DNA of 64,000 nucleotides from contig NZ_CACZDK010000006.1 in the NCBI RefSeq assembly GCF_902779965.1, positions 62,001 to 126,000 of the forward strand, written 5' to 3'. Within the stretch, counting starts at the first letter, position 1. Each line of letters starts with the position of its first letter. This stretch comes from Fibrobacter succinogenes. GTDB lineage: Bacteria; Fibrobacterota; Fibrobacteria; Fibrobacterales; Fibrobacteraceae. The notes under the pieces are model-generated. The model was given only the letters and a program-made list of their open reading frames with translations, was not told the DNA's origin and made no database searches. Positions 8,191-15,917 of this stretch are shown one piece after another. A program made the position numbers and the translations under genes.

Positions 8191-9288
8191 TTATTTTTCA
8201 TCCCCGTCTGCGTTTTTGTCATCACGGTCTTCGGTTGGTGAGTCTGTCGAACCATCAGTTTTCTTTAAAAATGCCGGGCGTTTCTTTGGCTTTTGTTCCG
8301 GTTCTTTTTCAGGCGGGTAGAGCAAACCGAATCGCAGCCCTGCCGTACTGATCTTGAACGTTTCGACGCGGAGTTTTTCAAGGAGCGAACGTAACCAGAA
8401 AAGTCCGCAAATGATAACTTCGTGGCGGCCATTGCCAAGTCCAGGGAGCATCGCGCGGAGTTCTTTCGAAAGGTTCGTGATGCGCGTGGTGACTGCTTCG
8501 AGGTCGGCAAGACTCATTTCGAGACCTTCGATGGCCTTGTAGTCAAAGTTTTGACAATTCAAGAAAACCATGGCGAGTGCCGTGCCTGTACCACCGATAA
8601 GGTAGACAGGTTTTTTCGTCATGCCCTTGAACGACAAATCCTTGAAAGTTTCCTTGATAAACTTCTTGTATTCCGGGCCGGGAATTGGGCCCATCGCCTT
8701 GAACATTTTGAGGGCGCCAACAGGAATCGAGAATGTCGTTTCGCCGTTGCTGAGTTCTGTGGAACCGCCTCCGATGTCAATTGTAACGTTGCCGGGTCCG
8801 TGCCTTTCTTTGACGGAACGGTACGTGAGCTTGCCTTCTTCTTCGCCGGTGATGACGCGTGGCTTGACCCAAACTGCTTTTTCTACGGCTTCAATCACTT
8901 CGTCCGGATTTGATGCCTTGCGCATGGCTTCAGTCATGGCAACTGCTTTCAGGTCTGCGCCAAGAGCGTGCAAGTCCATGCGGAACTTGGTCATAATTTG
9001 CACAAGTTCTTGAATGCGTTCCGGCGTGATTTTCCCGTGTTCGTAAATATCTTCGCCGAGGCGGCAAACTTCGACCTTTTGGAGTTTCGGCACGAGTGTT
9101 TTGCGTGTGGCTGGAACTGCGGGCTTTTCTATCGTTTTTGCCGTCTGTTCGGCATTTTCGGACGCGTTAACGGACTGCGCGATTTCTGTTGATGTCGCGA
9201 TTTCAACAGGAACATCTTCAAACGCCGCTATCAAAAGAATGCAGCTGTGACTCCCGATGTCGATTGTTGCCTGGAGTTTATTTTCCAC
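8191..9288 (-). CDS. Ppx/GppA-family phosphatase
   Basis: Exopolyphosphatase/guanosine pentaphosphatase family (ASKHA fold), acting on polyphosphate or pppGpp. Landmarks in the 365-residue protein are the N-terminal phosphate loop ATIDIGSHSCILLIA, the second loop VTIDIGGGSTELSNG, EEGKLTYRSV and LIGGTGTALAMV. Two oddities appear: a ~45-residue low-complexity insertion right after the first strand (Ala/Thr/Glu-rich, around residues 28-70), and a ~40-residue charged Lys/Asp tail. Its start overlaps the end of the upstream 118-residue gene by 11 bp, so the two are translationally linked. Confidence 0.85.
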   Translation of the reverse strand: MENKLQATIDIGSHSCILLIAAFEDVPVEIATSTEIAQSVNASENAEQTAKTIEKPAVPATRKTLVPKLQKVEVCRLGEDIYEHGKITPERIQELVQIMTKFRMDLHALGADLKAVAMTEAMRKASNPDEVIEAVEKAVWVKPRVITGEEEGKLTYRSVKERHGPGNVTIDIGGGSTELSNGETTFSIPVGALKMFKAMGPIPGPEYKKFIKETFKDLSFKGMTKKPVYLIGGTGTALAMVFLNCQNFDYKAIEGLEMSLADLEAVTTRITNLSKELRAMLPGLGNGRHEVIICGLFWLRSLLEKLRVETFKISTAGLRFGLLYPPEKEPEQKPKKRPAFLKKTDGSTDSPTEDRDDKNADGDEK

Positions 9289-9634
9289 TTTCGGCCTCGT
9301 CCGTTTTTTCTTCTTGCTGATTCATTTTTTTCAGCATGATGTTTTTCATCTTTTCTGCAAGGGCGCCAGGATTTGTGAGGAACTGTTTGGCGTGTGCAAT
9401 TGCTTCTTCAACAACGGATTCCGGGTATTTGGAACTCCATGCAGCAACGATGTCGCCCGTTGTGCTGCCGAGCGGTTTCTTTTCGCGGATTTCCTGACCC
9501 ATCTTGAGAGCTAGCAAAAGTCCGAGCTCGAATGCTTTCGGTTCTGCTTCGGCTTCGATCATCTTTTCGATGCGAGCGATGCGTTCTTCAAAGGGAATGT
9601 TCTGCGAATTGGTCAAATCTTTTTCTGAAATCAT
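9278..9634 (-). CDS. Conserved hypothetical acidic/basic helical protein
   Basis: A 118-residue, mostly helical protein with no family I recognise. The start at MISEKDL is preferred over an upstream in-frame codon because a TATTTTTG promoter-like element ends 5 nt before this ATG and a longer coding region would run through it. The body (FEERIARIEKMIEAEAEPKAFELGLLLALKMG and PESVVEEAIAHAKQFL) suggests a small helical bundle. The end is highly charged. The stop overlaps the ppx start by 11 bp. Confidence 0.65.
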   Translation of the reverse strand: MISEKDLTNSQNIPFEERIARIEKMIEAEAEPKAFELGLLLALKMGQEIREKKPLGSTTGDIVAAWSSKYPESVVEEAIAHAKQFLTNPGALAEKMKNIMLKKMNQQEEKTDEAESGK

Positions 9635-9639
9635 GCTAA

Positions 9640-9647
9640 CAAAAATA
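9640..9647 (-). promoter_or_regulatory. TAnnTTTG promoter element, probable leaderless start
   Basis: TATTTTTG on the minus strand, only 5 nt before the ATG at 9634, with no Shine-Dalgarno sequence between. This matches the Bacteroidetes -7 consensus and would place the transcript start at or next to the start codon. Confidence 0.45.
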
Positions 9648-9665
9648 GTAAAGGTGTGGCGTGGC

Positions 9666-9730
9666 GCCAAAGAATATTAATGTTACAAAGGTATTTGTGG
9701 AATAGAAAAAAGAACTTTATGCGGGCGGGG
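9666..9730. repeat. Dispersed repeat, left-half copy
   Basis: Starts GCCAAAGAATATTAATG, continues TTACAAAGG..ATTTG..GGAATAGAA and ends ATGCGGGCGGGG. The same order of words occurs at 11439-11523; the right half, present in the other copies, is missing here. Confidence 0.7.
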
Positions 9731-9737
9731 TGCTAAT

Positions 9738-9768
9738 AAAAAAAAGACCCGCAAAAGTTCTGCGGGTC
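9738..9768 (-). terminator. Rho-independent terminator of the histone-like gene
   Basis: Minus-strand stem GACCCGCA / TGCGGGTC (8 bp, 7-nt loop) followed by eight T residues, 25 bp past the stop of the histone-like gene. Confidence 0.85.
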
Positions 9769-9792
9769 AAAATCGTTGGGGCAAAAAGAAGA

Positions 9793-10146
9793 TTACTTCT
9801 TGGTGCTCGGCTTCTTAGCAGCGGCTGGCTTCTTAGCAGCGGCCGGCTTCTTAGCAGCGGCCGGCTTCTTAGCAGCGGCCGGCTTCTTAGCAGCAGACGG
9901 CTTCTTGGCAGCAGCCGGCTTCTTAGCAGCGGCCGGCTTTTTAGCGGCGCCCGGCTTCTTAGCAGTGGCCGGTTTCTTAGCCGGCTTCTTAGCTGTAGCT
10001 GGCTTTTTCGTAGGCTTCTTAGCAGTGGCCGGTTTCTTAGCCGGCTTCTTAGCTGTAGCTGGCTTTTTCGTAGGCTTCTTAGCGGTGGCCGGTTTCTTAG
10101 CCGGTTTTTTTGCAGGCTTCTTAGTAGTAGTTTTTGTTTCAGCCAT
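9793..10146 (-). CDS. Histone H1-like Ala/Lys/Pro-rich DNA-binding protein
   Basis: A 117-residue protein built almost wholly from AKKP, TKKP and AAAKKP units, resembling the C-terminal tail of histone H1 and bacterial Hc1/AlgP-like proteins. It probably binds and compacts DNA through charge, with no folded domain. There is a strong AAGGAAG ribosome site and a dedicated terminator. The coding DNA contains a perfect 60-bp tandem duplication (9961-10020 and 10021-10080). The opposite strand has long open frames caused only by the repetitive composition. Confidence 0.85.
   Translation of the reverse strand: MAETKTTTKKPAKKPAKKPATAKKPTKKPATAKKPAKKPATAKKPTKKPATAKKPAKKPATAKKPGAAKKPAAAKKPAAAKKPSAAKKPAAAKKPAAAKKPAAAKKPAAAKKPSTKK
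9961..10080 (-). repeat. Perfect 60-bp tandem duplication inside the histone-like gene
   Basis: Positions 9961-10020 and 10021-10080 are identical base for base. The unit encodes 20 residues and is in frame, so copy-number change would lengthen or shorten the protein without breaking it. A third, diverged partial unit follows. Confidence 0.95.
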
Positions 10147-10211
10147 TTTTTTCTTCCTTTTTTGTTATTTATTTGTTGATACCTGAAAAATAACTTCTTT
10201 TTCACAAATAA

Positions 10212-10291
10212 TCAACACTTGTGTTGAAAAAAAGTGAATTTTTTTGAAAAAATTTTGTTATAGAAATCACTTGATTGAAAAGTGATATTTC
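10212..10291. promoter_or_regulatory. Palindromes in the histone-like/panB intergenic region
   Basis: TCAACACTTGTGTTGA (10212-10227) is a near-perfect palindrome of operator type. A second inverted repeat, with TCACTT at 10267-10272 and AAGTGA at 10280-10285, follows. They lie about 65-145 bp upstream of the histone-like gene start. The role is inferred from symmetry alone. Confidence 0.3.
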
Positions 10292-10391
10292 TTAATGTTT
10301 TGAGTAAAGTAAAATCGACCTCATGAGAGATCGATTGCCAAAAAAGAAAGTACTTATTTTGTCTGAAAGCTTGTGTGCAATCACGGTTTGA

Positions 10392-11135
10392 TTACATTCT
10401 TGCGTTCACACTTTCGATGTATTTCTTAACTCCTTGAACACCAACGGAATACATGTCTGCGAACTTTGTGGCGAACGGTGGAATTTTGTTCGGATGCATG
10501 CCTAGGGCATCGTGCATCACGAGTACATGACCGTCTGTGAACTTGCCTCCACCGATGCCAATTGTCGGAATGCTGATTTCGTCGGTGATTTTTTTGCCGA
10601 GTTCTTCGGGAATGTGTTCGAGAACGGTTTCGAAGCAAAGACCGTCAACAAACTTGGCGGCTTCTTCAATGGCGCGAGCTTCTTCTTCGGTGCGGCCTTT
10701 CTGCTTGAAGTTCTCTGCGGTTTGCGGTAAAAGCCCAAGATGCCCGCAAACGGGGATTCCTTTTTCGTGCAAAAACTCGAGAACGCCAGCGGGAGTGCCT
10801 TCAATTTTCACGCTAGAGGCTCCCACATCCATGAGACGACGGGCGTTGTCGTAGGCGGTTTGCGGATCCTTGTCGCTCAAGTAGGGCATGTCGGCGACAA
10901 CGTGAGTGTTCGGGGCGCCACGGCAGACTGCAGCTGTGAAGATGAGCATTTCGGTCATGCCGATTTCACGAGTGCTCTTGTAACCGAGCATTGTGTTTGC
11001 AAGGCTATCGCCTACGAGGATCTGGTCGATTCCGGCGGCTTCGGCGATTTTTGCGAAGGCGAAGTCGTAAGCGGTAATCATGGAAATCATTTCGTGCTTA
11101 GATTTTTTTGCTTTGATATCTTCAGGTGTTAACAT
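10392..11135 (-). CDS. panB: 3-methyl-2-oxobutanoate hydroxymethyltransferase PanB
   Basis: First committed step of pantothenate synthesis: transfers a hydroxymethyl group from methylene-tetrahydrofolate to ketoisovalerate. The 247-residue protein has ITAYDFAFAKIAEAAGIDQILVGDSLANTMLGY (Mg and substrate loop), VVADMPYLS, the VKIEG motif, CGHLGLLPQT and IPTIGIGGG. It is slightly shorter than the usual ~264 residues but no core motif is missing. An AGAGGTCATC ribosome site precedes the ATG. panC and panD are not adjacent. Confidence 0.95.
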   Translation of the reverse strand: MLTPEDIKAKKSKHEMISMITAYDFAFAKIAEAAGIDQILVGDSLANTMLGYKSTREIGMTEMLIFTAAVCRGAPNTHVVADMPYLSDKDPQTAYDNARRLMDVGASSVKIEGTPAGVLEFLHEKGIPVCGHLGLLPQTAENFKQKGRTEEEARAIEEAAKFVDGLCFETVLEHIPEELGKKITDEISIPTIGIGGGKFTDGHVLVMHDALGMHPNKIPPFATKFADMYSVGVQGVKKYIESVNARM

Positions 11136-11224
11136 GATGACCTCTTCACATTTTTACATTTTCCGAAAATATAAAAAATGTGTTTGATTATGGCTTGCTT
11201 TTGTAAAAGCTCTTTTTGAATTGT

Positions 11225-11317
11225 AAAAGTACTTCATGCGGGCGGGACCCCAGCTCGGAGTTGCGAAGGCCGCACGGGCCCCTCCCTGCACCCTCCCCAT
11301 CCTTGGCCGACGCTTTT
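11225..11317. repeat. Dispersed 93-bp GC-rich repeat, copy 1
   Basis: From AAAAGTACTTCATGCGGG to GGCCGACGCTTTT. It matches 54758-54851 with about two substitutions, which is near-perfect conservation of a non-coding sequence between gaps 43 kb apart. Confidence 0.9.
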
Positions 11318-11438
11318 GTCTTATGACGATGTTGTTTTATCAAAATGAGGGCTTATGTCTCGCTTTTGTTGTCGAGATGCTTGTAATTGTTGTTGTAGAA
11401 TTTTTTTGATAGACGGAATAGTAAACGGAGGGCGGACT

Positions 11439-11523
11439 GCCAAAGGATATTATTGTTACAAAGGGATTTGCAGGAATAGAATAAAAAAGTACTTCATGCG
11501 GGCGGGGCCCCAGCTCGGAGTTG
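11439..11523. repeat. Dispersed repeat, copy 2 (left half with alternative right end)
   Basis: Starts GCCAAAGGATATTATTG, shares TTACAAAGG and GGAATAGAA with 9666-9730, shares AAAAGTACTTCATGCGGGCG and CCCCAGCTCGGAGTTG with copy 1, then switches to an unrelated palindromic right end. Confidence 0.8.
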
Positions 11524-11632
11524 ACGCCTACGGCGTCAGCGGCTTCACTCGGTTATGCCGGTCTGCAAACAGCCCGTCGCAACACTCGTTTTGCACGCTA
11601 CTGCGAAGCGTTGGCGGAATTCAGTGCTTGAA

Positions 11633-12418
11633 TCAATGATAATCAAACAGTTTTCTTGTTTCGTTCAAGAACTTGATGGAATGAATTTCTTTCAAAAATC
11701 CGATGTGGTGGCGCAAGTAGGCGAGGAGCGCATTTTCGGTGAATTCGGGGCGCTCGATTTTATCGCCATTGTGTAGGGCCCAAAGTCCGTTTAGCGTTTC
11801 TGTTCGTGCGCGAGGATTTTCAACGCCGAGGCATGCGTGGCAAACGAATCCGCCTGTCTCGGGGAAAAAGTCTGCGGCGGGTTTGTCGAGTGTGCGTCCG
11901 CAGCGGCAGCAAGTGGTGAGGTCGAGATTGTAACCCCACATGTCACAAGTGTCCAAAAGCCATTGCGCAAAAATGCGCGACTTGTGGGTGCGCGCGGCTA
12001 TTGTTGACGGCGATTCTGCCGAAGTTGCTGGATTCCCGCAGCTTTCGTTAAATTCGCTGAGCGCTTGATCCAACCGCTCGAATTCTTCTTGCAGCGGGAC
12101 GCCTTGTGGAGCATAGCGCAAAATCATCTCGGAAATGACCTGCGCTTTCGCAAGATTTAGCAAGTCGTTTCGCAATTCATTGCGCCAATCCAAAAGCGTT
12201 GCTTCCTTGATGAACTGCAATTCGGTATTCGGATTTTGCCGAAAGACAACTTCGCTCAACGCAAGCGGATCCAAAGCCCCCCGGAATGGAGATTCCTTTT
12301 TCTTGCCGCCCTTGACGATGAACGAAACAATCCCGCTTTCTTCCGTCAGCGCTTTAACGATAAAGCTAGAGTCGCTGTACGGAAAGCGATGAAGAACTAT
12401 GGCGCGAGTTTTAATCAT
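11633..12418 (-). CDS. recO: DNA repair protein RecO
   Basis: Recombination mediator that helps load RecA at gaps (RecFOR pathway). The 261-residue product has the N-terminal OB fold (IKTRAIVLHRFPYSDSSFIVKALTEESG, FIVKGGKKKESPFRGALDPL) and a C-terminal helical domain with a zinc-finger-like C-x2-C...C-x2-C pattern (CCRCGRTLDKPAADFF then FVCHACLG). Length is typical. An insertion of about 20 residues around NPATSAESPSTIAA lies between helices. It is flanked on both sides by repeat-rich spacer, so it is probably a single-gene unit. Confidence 0.92.
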   Translation of the reverse strand: MIKTRAIVLHRFPYSDSSFIVKALTEESGIVSFIVKGGKKKESPFRGALDPLALSEVVFRQNPNTELQFIKEATLLDWRNELRNDLLNLAKAQVISEMILRYAPQGVPLQEEFERLDQALSEFNESCGNPATSAESPSTIAARTHKSRIFAQWLLDTCDMWGYNLDLTTCCRCGRTLDKPAADFFPETGGFVCHACLGVENPRARTETLNGLWALHNGDKIERPEFTENALLAYLRHHIGFLKEIHSIKFLNETRKLFDYH

Positions 12419-12420
12419 AT

Positions 12421-12555
12421 TGTTGAGTGGTCAGTAAACAGTGGTTAGTAAACAGTATAGTGAATATCAAGAATCTTTGATTCTATTTTACTAATCACAA
12501 CTTTCAGCTAACAGCGACAACGTCGCCCTAATCACTAGCCACTAACCACTAATCA
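12421..12555. repeat. Intergenic low-complexity direct repeats
   Basis: TAGTAAACAGTGGTTAGTAAACAG near the left side and CACTAGCCACTAACCACTAATCACTAC on the right are degenerate 7- to 9-bp direct repeats, the TAGT/ACTA-type words seen in at least six other gaps. Confidence 0.7.
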
Positions 12556-12912
12556 CTACTTAGCTGGGAACGGAGGCCAGCCCATTTCCTGTCCGCCGAC
12601 GACGTGCAGGTGGATGTGGAACACGGTTTGACCCGCATCAGCCTTGCAGTTGAACACAAAGCGGGCACCGCCTTCTTCGAGACCGAGGTCCTTCGCGATA
12701 AGCTGTGCGCGGTAGAGCATCTTGCCCACGAGTTCGCAATCTTCCGGCTTCATGTCCATGATGGTTGCGATGTGGCGCTTCGGCACGACCAAAAAGTGTA
12801 CCGGAGCTTGCGGGGCGATGTCATAGAAGGCGAACACATCGTCGTCTTCGTAGATTTTCTTGGAAGGGATTTCACCCTTGATGATTTTGCAGAAAAGGCA
12901 ATTTTCACTCAT
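12556..12912 (-). CDS. hinT: HIT-family nucleotide phosphoramidase (HinT-like)
   Basis: A 118-residue histidine-triad protein that hydrolyses adenosine phosphoramidates. The triad His-Ile-His-Leu-His is at residues 99-103, inside FHIHLHVVGGQEMGW. The N-terminal CLFCKIIKGEIPSKKIYEDDDV with its Cys pair (C5, C8) is typical of the HinT branch. Length and ending are normal. There is no obvious Shine-Dalgarno site; the ATG sits a few nt after an AT-rich TATTATAC element. Confidence 0.93.
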   Translation of the reverse strand: MSENCLFCKIIKGEIPSKKIYEDDDVFAFYDIAPQAPVHFLVVPKRHIATIMDMKPEDCELVGKMLYRAQLIAKDLGLEEGGARFVFNCKADAGQTVFHIHLHVVGGQEMGWPPFPAK

Positions 12913-12939
12913 AGTATGTATAATAGTAGTAAAAGGAGA

Positions 12940-13620
12940 TTAGGAATTTTCGCGTTGTTTTAAGATTTCTTCCACTTTGCGGTCTAGTAAGTCGTCGAAT
13001 CGCTTTTGTTGTAACGAACGCCCGTTTGCTATGATGACCTGCATAACTTTTATGTATGAGGCGAAAATCACGGTGGTCAATACAACTAGGGCGAGTCTTC
13101 CGGGGAGGAATAAGGACGAGAGGCATGCTGGGATTGAGAGAAACGTAGTGACAATGATGAATGCGAAAATCCATTCTGGAAGAACGGCCGGCTTAATCCC
13201 GTATTTCTCGAGCGTCGCGTTTTGCTTATGGAACAAATCCTTGAAAATATATGCGTCAATGAAAGGACCTAATACGATACCGAGTAAGACCGCTTTTAGT
13301 GGGGTGAGCTCAGTGGTGGTGTATTGGTTCTGTTCCTTTACGGCGTAGTAAATCCATATACTGAATTTGTAGGCGTATAAAAGAAAGACTATGAGAAAGA
13401 ATGCTATAGCGAGACTGGAAAAACAAAAAGCAAAGGATTCTATAGTAGTAAAGGATCCTTTTGTGTAATTTTTGAGCAAATGGATTAAGACTTCGATGGA
13501 AACCCAAGCAATTATTGTAAAAACAAGGAATATGAAAGACCATATAATGGCGCTTCTGCCGCGTCGGACGTTCTCTGGCTCGTCTAGAAAGAATGCGCTT
13601 TGCGTATTATTGCAAATCAT
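12940..13620 (-). CDS. Polytopic membrane protein, paralogue of 49894-50637 and 50634-51500
   Basis: A 226-residue protein with about five hydrophobic segments and no recognised family. It shares a central signature with two genes near 50 kb: a hydrophobic LGPFIDAYIFKDLFHKQ stretch (compare GIGQILTCFIFKDILTHQK and VIGPVFQYFIFNDLLARQK) and a final FASYIKVMQVIIANGRSLQ helix. The three form a small paralogous family. The ATG is preceded by an AGAGG ribosome site like that of the other two. Function unknown. Confidence 0.65.
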   Translation of the reverse strand: MICNNTQSAFFLDEPENVRRGRSAIIWSFIFLVFTIIAWVSIEVLIHLLKNYTKGSFTTIESFAFCFSSLAIAFFLIVFLLYAYKFSIWIYYAVKEQNQYTTTELTPLKAVLLGIVLGPFIDAYIFKDLFHKQNATLEKYGIKPAVLPEWIFAFIIVTTFLSIPACLSSLFLPGRLALVVLTTVIFASYIKVMQVIIANGRSLQQKRFDDLLDRKVEEILKQRENS

Positions 13621-13713
13621 AATAACCTCTAGTAGGTAATTTAGAAATAAAGCCTATTCAAAGTACAAATTATTTCGTTATTGTTTGTTCGATTTTCGTA
13701 TCTTTAATCCGTA

Positions 13714-14691
13714 ATGGTTTTCTTTGGTAAAATAGCGGCGGCGGTTTTTGCGTGGGGTGCTTATGCGGTGCTTAGGCTTGTGGGCTGGAAGCGTAAAACT
13801 GTTTTTGCGAACGTAAAGCATGTGGCGGGCGCTTTGTCTAATGCACTGAACGTGACTAATGCGCCAACTATCGCTCCCGTCAACTACGATGAGCTCTTGT
13901 TTAACTTGACTCGCCATGTGGGCGAACTGCTGTTCTGCTTTGGCACTTTCAAAAAGTTGCCGCATGATTTTTCTGCTTACCCGTGTTGCGTGGACGGTTG
14001 GAATTTTGCGCTTGACGAGGCTGCCATTCCAGTGCTTGAAAAAATGCGCAAAGGTGGAATTTTTTTGACGGCTCACTACGGCAACTATGAAGCGATGGGG
14101 CCGTGGCTTTGCCGCCTTGGAATCCCGCTTGTCGCAAGCTACATTCCTGTAAAGCCGAAATGGCTCAACAACATTCTCGAACGCAAAATTCGTGCGGTCG
14201 ATGGCCGGAGTTATTCTGTGGATGCTCGGACGCCTCGCGACTTTTTACGGATTTTAAACGATGGCAAACTTTTCTGCCTGCTTGCCGATCAGGACTCCCG
14301 CATTCCGAGCGCTCTTTCGGGAACGTTCTTGGGGCAATCGGCGAATGTGAATCCGCTACCGGACTTTTTGCTAGAACATCGCTCGCAGACTCCTGTATTT
14401 ATTTGTTGGATGGAGGAGCGTTTGGGGGCAGGCGATTCGCCGTGTGAAAGTCGTAAAGTCCGCGTACTCCATGCGATAGAAGTGGAACGCGTGCATGCCC
14501 CAAGTTCTGCGCATCTCGAAGATCCTGCGCTTCTCTCGCAATTCGAAAATGAAACGCAAACTGCGCCGAGCGTCGTCAACGCGCAATTCAACAAGTGGCT
14601 TGAGCAGCGCATTCTAGAAAATCCAAATCTTTGGTATAGTTTCACGCACCGGCGTTTCTACAGCCAGTCGCCGAAAATTTACGGCGATTAG
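13714..14691 (+). CDS. LpxL/HtrB-type lysophospholipid acyltransferase
   Basis: Family of late lipid A acyltransferases that add a secondary acyl chain to Kdo2-lipid IVA or a related acceptor at the inner membrane. The 325-residue protein has the H-x4-E catalytic motif HYGNYE (residues 121-126), preceded by GGIFLTA, followed by LVASYIPVKPKWLNNILERKIR, and a later LLADQDSRI block. The family usually shows D-Q-D/G there. An N-terminal hydrophobic anchor is present. It is divergent enough that the acceptor cannot be named. Confidence 0.8.
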   Translation: MVFFGKIAAAVFAWGAYAVLRLVGWKRKTVFANVKHVAGALSNALNVTNAPTIAPVNYDELLFNLTRHVGELLFCFGTFKKLPHDFSAYPCCVDGWNFALDEAAIPVLEKMRKGGIFLTAHYGNYEAMGPWLCRLGIPLVASYIPVKPKWLNNILERKIRAVDGRSYSVDARTPRDFLRILNDGKLFCLLADQDSRIPSALSGTFLGQSANVNPLPDFLLEHRSQTPVFICWMEERLGAGDSPCESRKVRVLHAIEVERVHAPSSAHLEDPALLSQFENETQTAPSVVNAQFNKWLEQRILENPNLWYSFTHRRFYSQSPKIYGD

Positions 14692-14778
14692 CGACTTGCG
14701 ACACTTCTTGCTTGACTTGCGGTACGTTTTGTTATGTTCGTAGCGCGTTTTGTCGTAAATCTTACTATCGTTATATTT

Positions 14779-15456
14779 ATGACTTGGACTCCGCATAAAA
14801 AGAAACCTTTGCTCCTTAGAATTTTAGATTGGCTGAGCGATTCCGAAGAATGGCCTGCTTGGGTGCAGTTCTTTTTGTTGCCAAAACCGCTTGGCCGCGA
14901 GAACTTCTTTTTTGTGCGCGTTGTTTTGCTTTTGGCGATGGCGTTTTTCTCAGTGCAGGCTTTTTTCGGCGGTTACCAGTCGTGGATTGTTCTGTTCCTG
15001 CACAACTTGAACTTGCCTGTTCACGAGACCGGTCACATCGTTTTTAGAATCTTTGGAAGCGAAGTGATGACGTCGCTGGGTGGCTCGCTGTTCCAAATCA
15101 TTATGCCGCTTGTGTTCTGCTTGGCACTGTGGATCAAACCTCGTGACTTGTTCGGTGCGTCTATTGCGCTTTGGTGGGCGTTCGAAAATTTTATTGATGT
15201 GGCGCCTTACATCGAAGACGCTCTCCCGATGAAGCTAACGCTCATTAGCGGCGGTACCGGAGCTGAAGCCCCATACGGATTCCATGACTGGAATTTTATC
15301 TTATCCGAAACGGGCTATCTTTTAAAATGTGATACGATTGCGTCGGTCGTTTATGCGATTGGCTATATCGGAATGGCGCTTTGCGTTTTGTGGGGCACTT
15401 GGAGCTTAATGTATTATTTTATTTATCAAAAAGAAGACGACGGATTGTTGGATTAG
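14779..15456 (+). CDS. Membrane protein with HExxH zinc-metallopeptidase motif
   Basis: A ~225-residue polytopic membrane protein. Within a predicted helix it carries HETGH, a perfect HExxH zinc motif, in the context LNLPVHETGHIVFRIFG, followed by MTSLGGSLFQIIMPLVF. This is reminiscent of the S2P/M50-like layout, where the metal site lies in a membrane helix and a second Asp or Glu comes from a later helix (WAFENFIDVAPYIED is a candidate). The start MTWTPHKKK is preferred; an in-frame ATG 45 nt earlier is possible. No PDZ domain. Intramembrane proteolysis is inferred, not shown. Confidence 0.65.
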   Translation: MTWTPHKKKPLLLRILDWLSDSEEWPAWVQFFLLPKPLGRENFFFVRVVLLLAMAFFSVQAFFGGYQSWIVLFLHNLNLPVHETGHIVFRIFGSEVMTSLGGSLFQIIMPLVFCLALWIKPRDLFGASIALWWAFENFIDVAPYIEDALPMKLTLISGGTGAEAPYGFHDWNFILSETGYLLKCDTIASVVYAIGYIGMALCVLWGTWSLMYYFIYQKEDDGLLD

Positions 15457-15537
15457 ATTTTTTTCGAAAAGTATTAGAATAATGCAATTCCCGTTTTTTA
15501 GGGTAGAATGTGTCTACTCTGGTGTCTGCTCTGTTGA

Positions 15538-15756
15538 CTATATAAGATTCATCTCGACGAGGAATCGGTAAAAGCAGAGTACAGCGACTCCGAGAATAAA
15601 TGTTGTCACGATTACGAATTGCACGGGGTGCTCGTGAAAATCGTAATCCGCCTTGCCATAAGAAAAATTACCACGAACAATGGCGCTGATGAAAAAGGCG
15701 AAAAATAAAATGGCAAGTAAAAGTGACATTGCGAACAAAGATAGAAAAGATTGCAT
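15538..15756 (-). CDS. Small two-helix membrane protein
   Basis: 72 residues with two clear hydrophobic helices (about 5-27 and 47-69) joined by a polar loop containing YGKADYDFHEHP. No family recognised. It is convergent with the HExxH membrane protein gene. Coding status rests on the clean membrane topology; a weak ribosome site is present. Confidence 0.45.
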   Translation of the reverse strand: MQSFLSLFAMSLLLAILFFAFFISAIVRGNFSYGKADYDFHEHPVQFVIVTTFILGVAVLCFYRFLVEMNLI

Positions 15757-15917
15757 AGAATCGAGCGCCTCCTATCGCAAATGTATTTATTCCTTTATAT
15801 TGTTGCAGATGCGTAATGTAAAAGCCGATGTTGTATTGGGTTCAACGGATTTTTTGTGCAAACAGGCCTGTTTGAGGGGAATAGAATCTATATTACAAAA
15901 AAATACAGGAGTGTTCG

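Larger units (their letters stand above)
11136..11632. other. 497-bp intergenic region carrying dispersed repeats
   Basis: No convincing gene. It holds two copies of the dispersed repeat family described separately, a GACGCCTACGGCGTC palindrome (11523-11537), and GC-rich segments unlike the flanking AT-rich spacer. The only long plus-strand frame here runs through the repeat and is not supported. Confidence 0.6.

Noticed and set aside
9717-10205. Long frames on both strands over the histone-like gene
   Set aside because: They arise from the AKKP-coding repeat; only the minus-strand frame at 9793-10146 has a ribosome site and terminator.
10323-10391. 22-residue plus-strand frame (MRDRLPKKKVLILSES...)
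   Set aside because: Very short, no ribosome site, and no family match beyond a generic hydrophobic strand; a degenerate fragment at most.
11355-11639. 94-residue frame through the intergenic repeats
   Set aside because: Runs across the dispersed repeat and a palindrome, Cys/Arg-rich, no ribosome site or family similarity.
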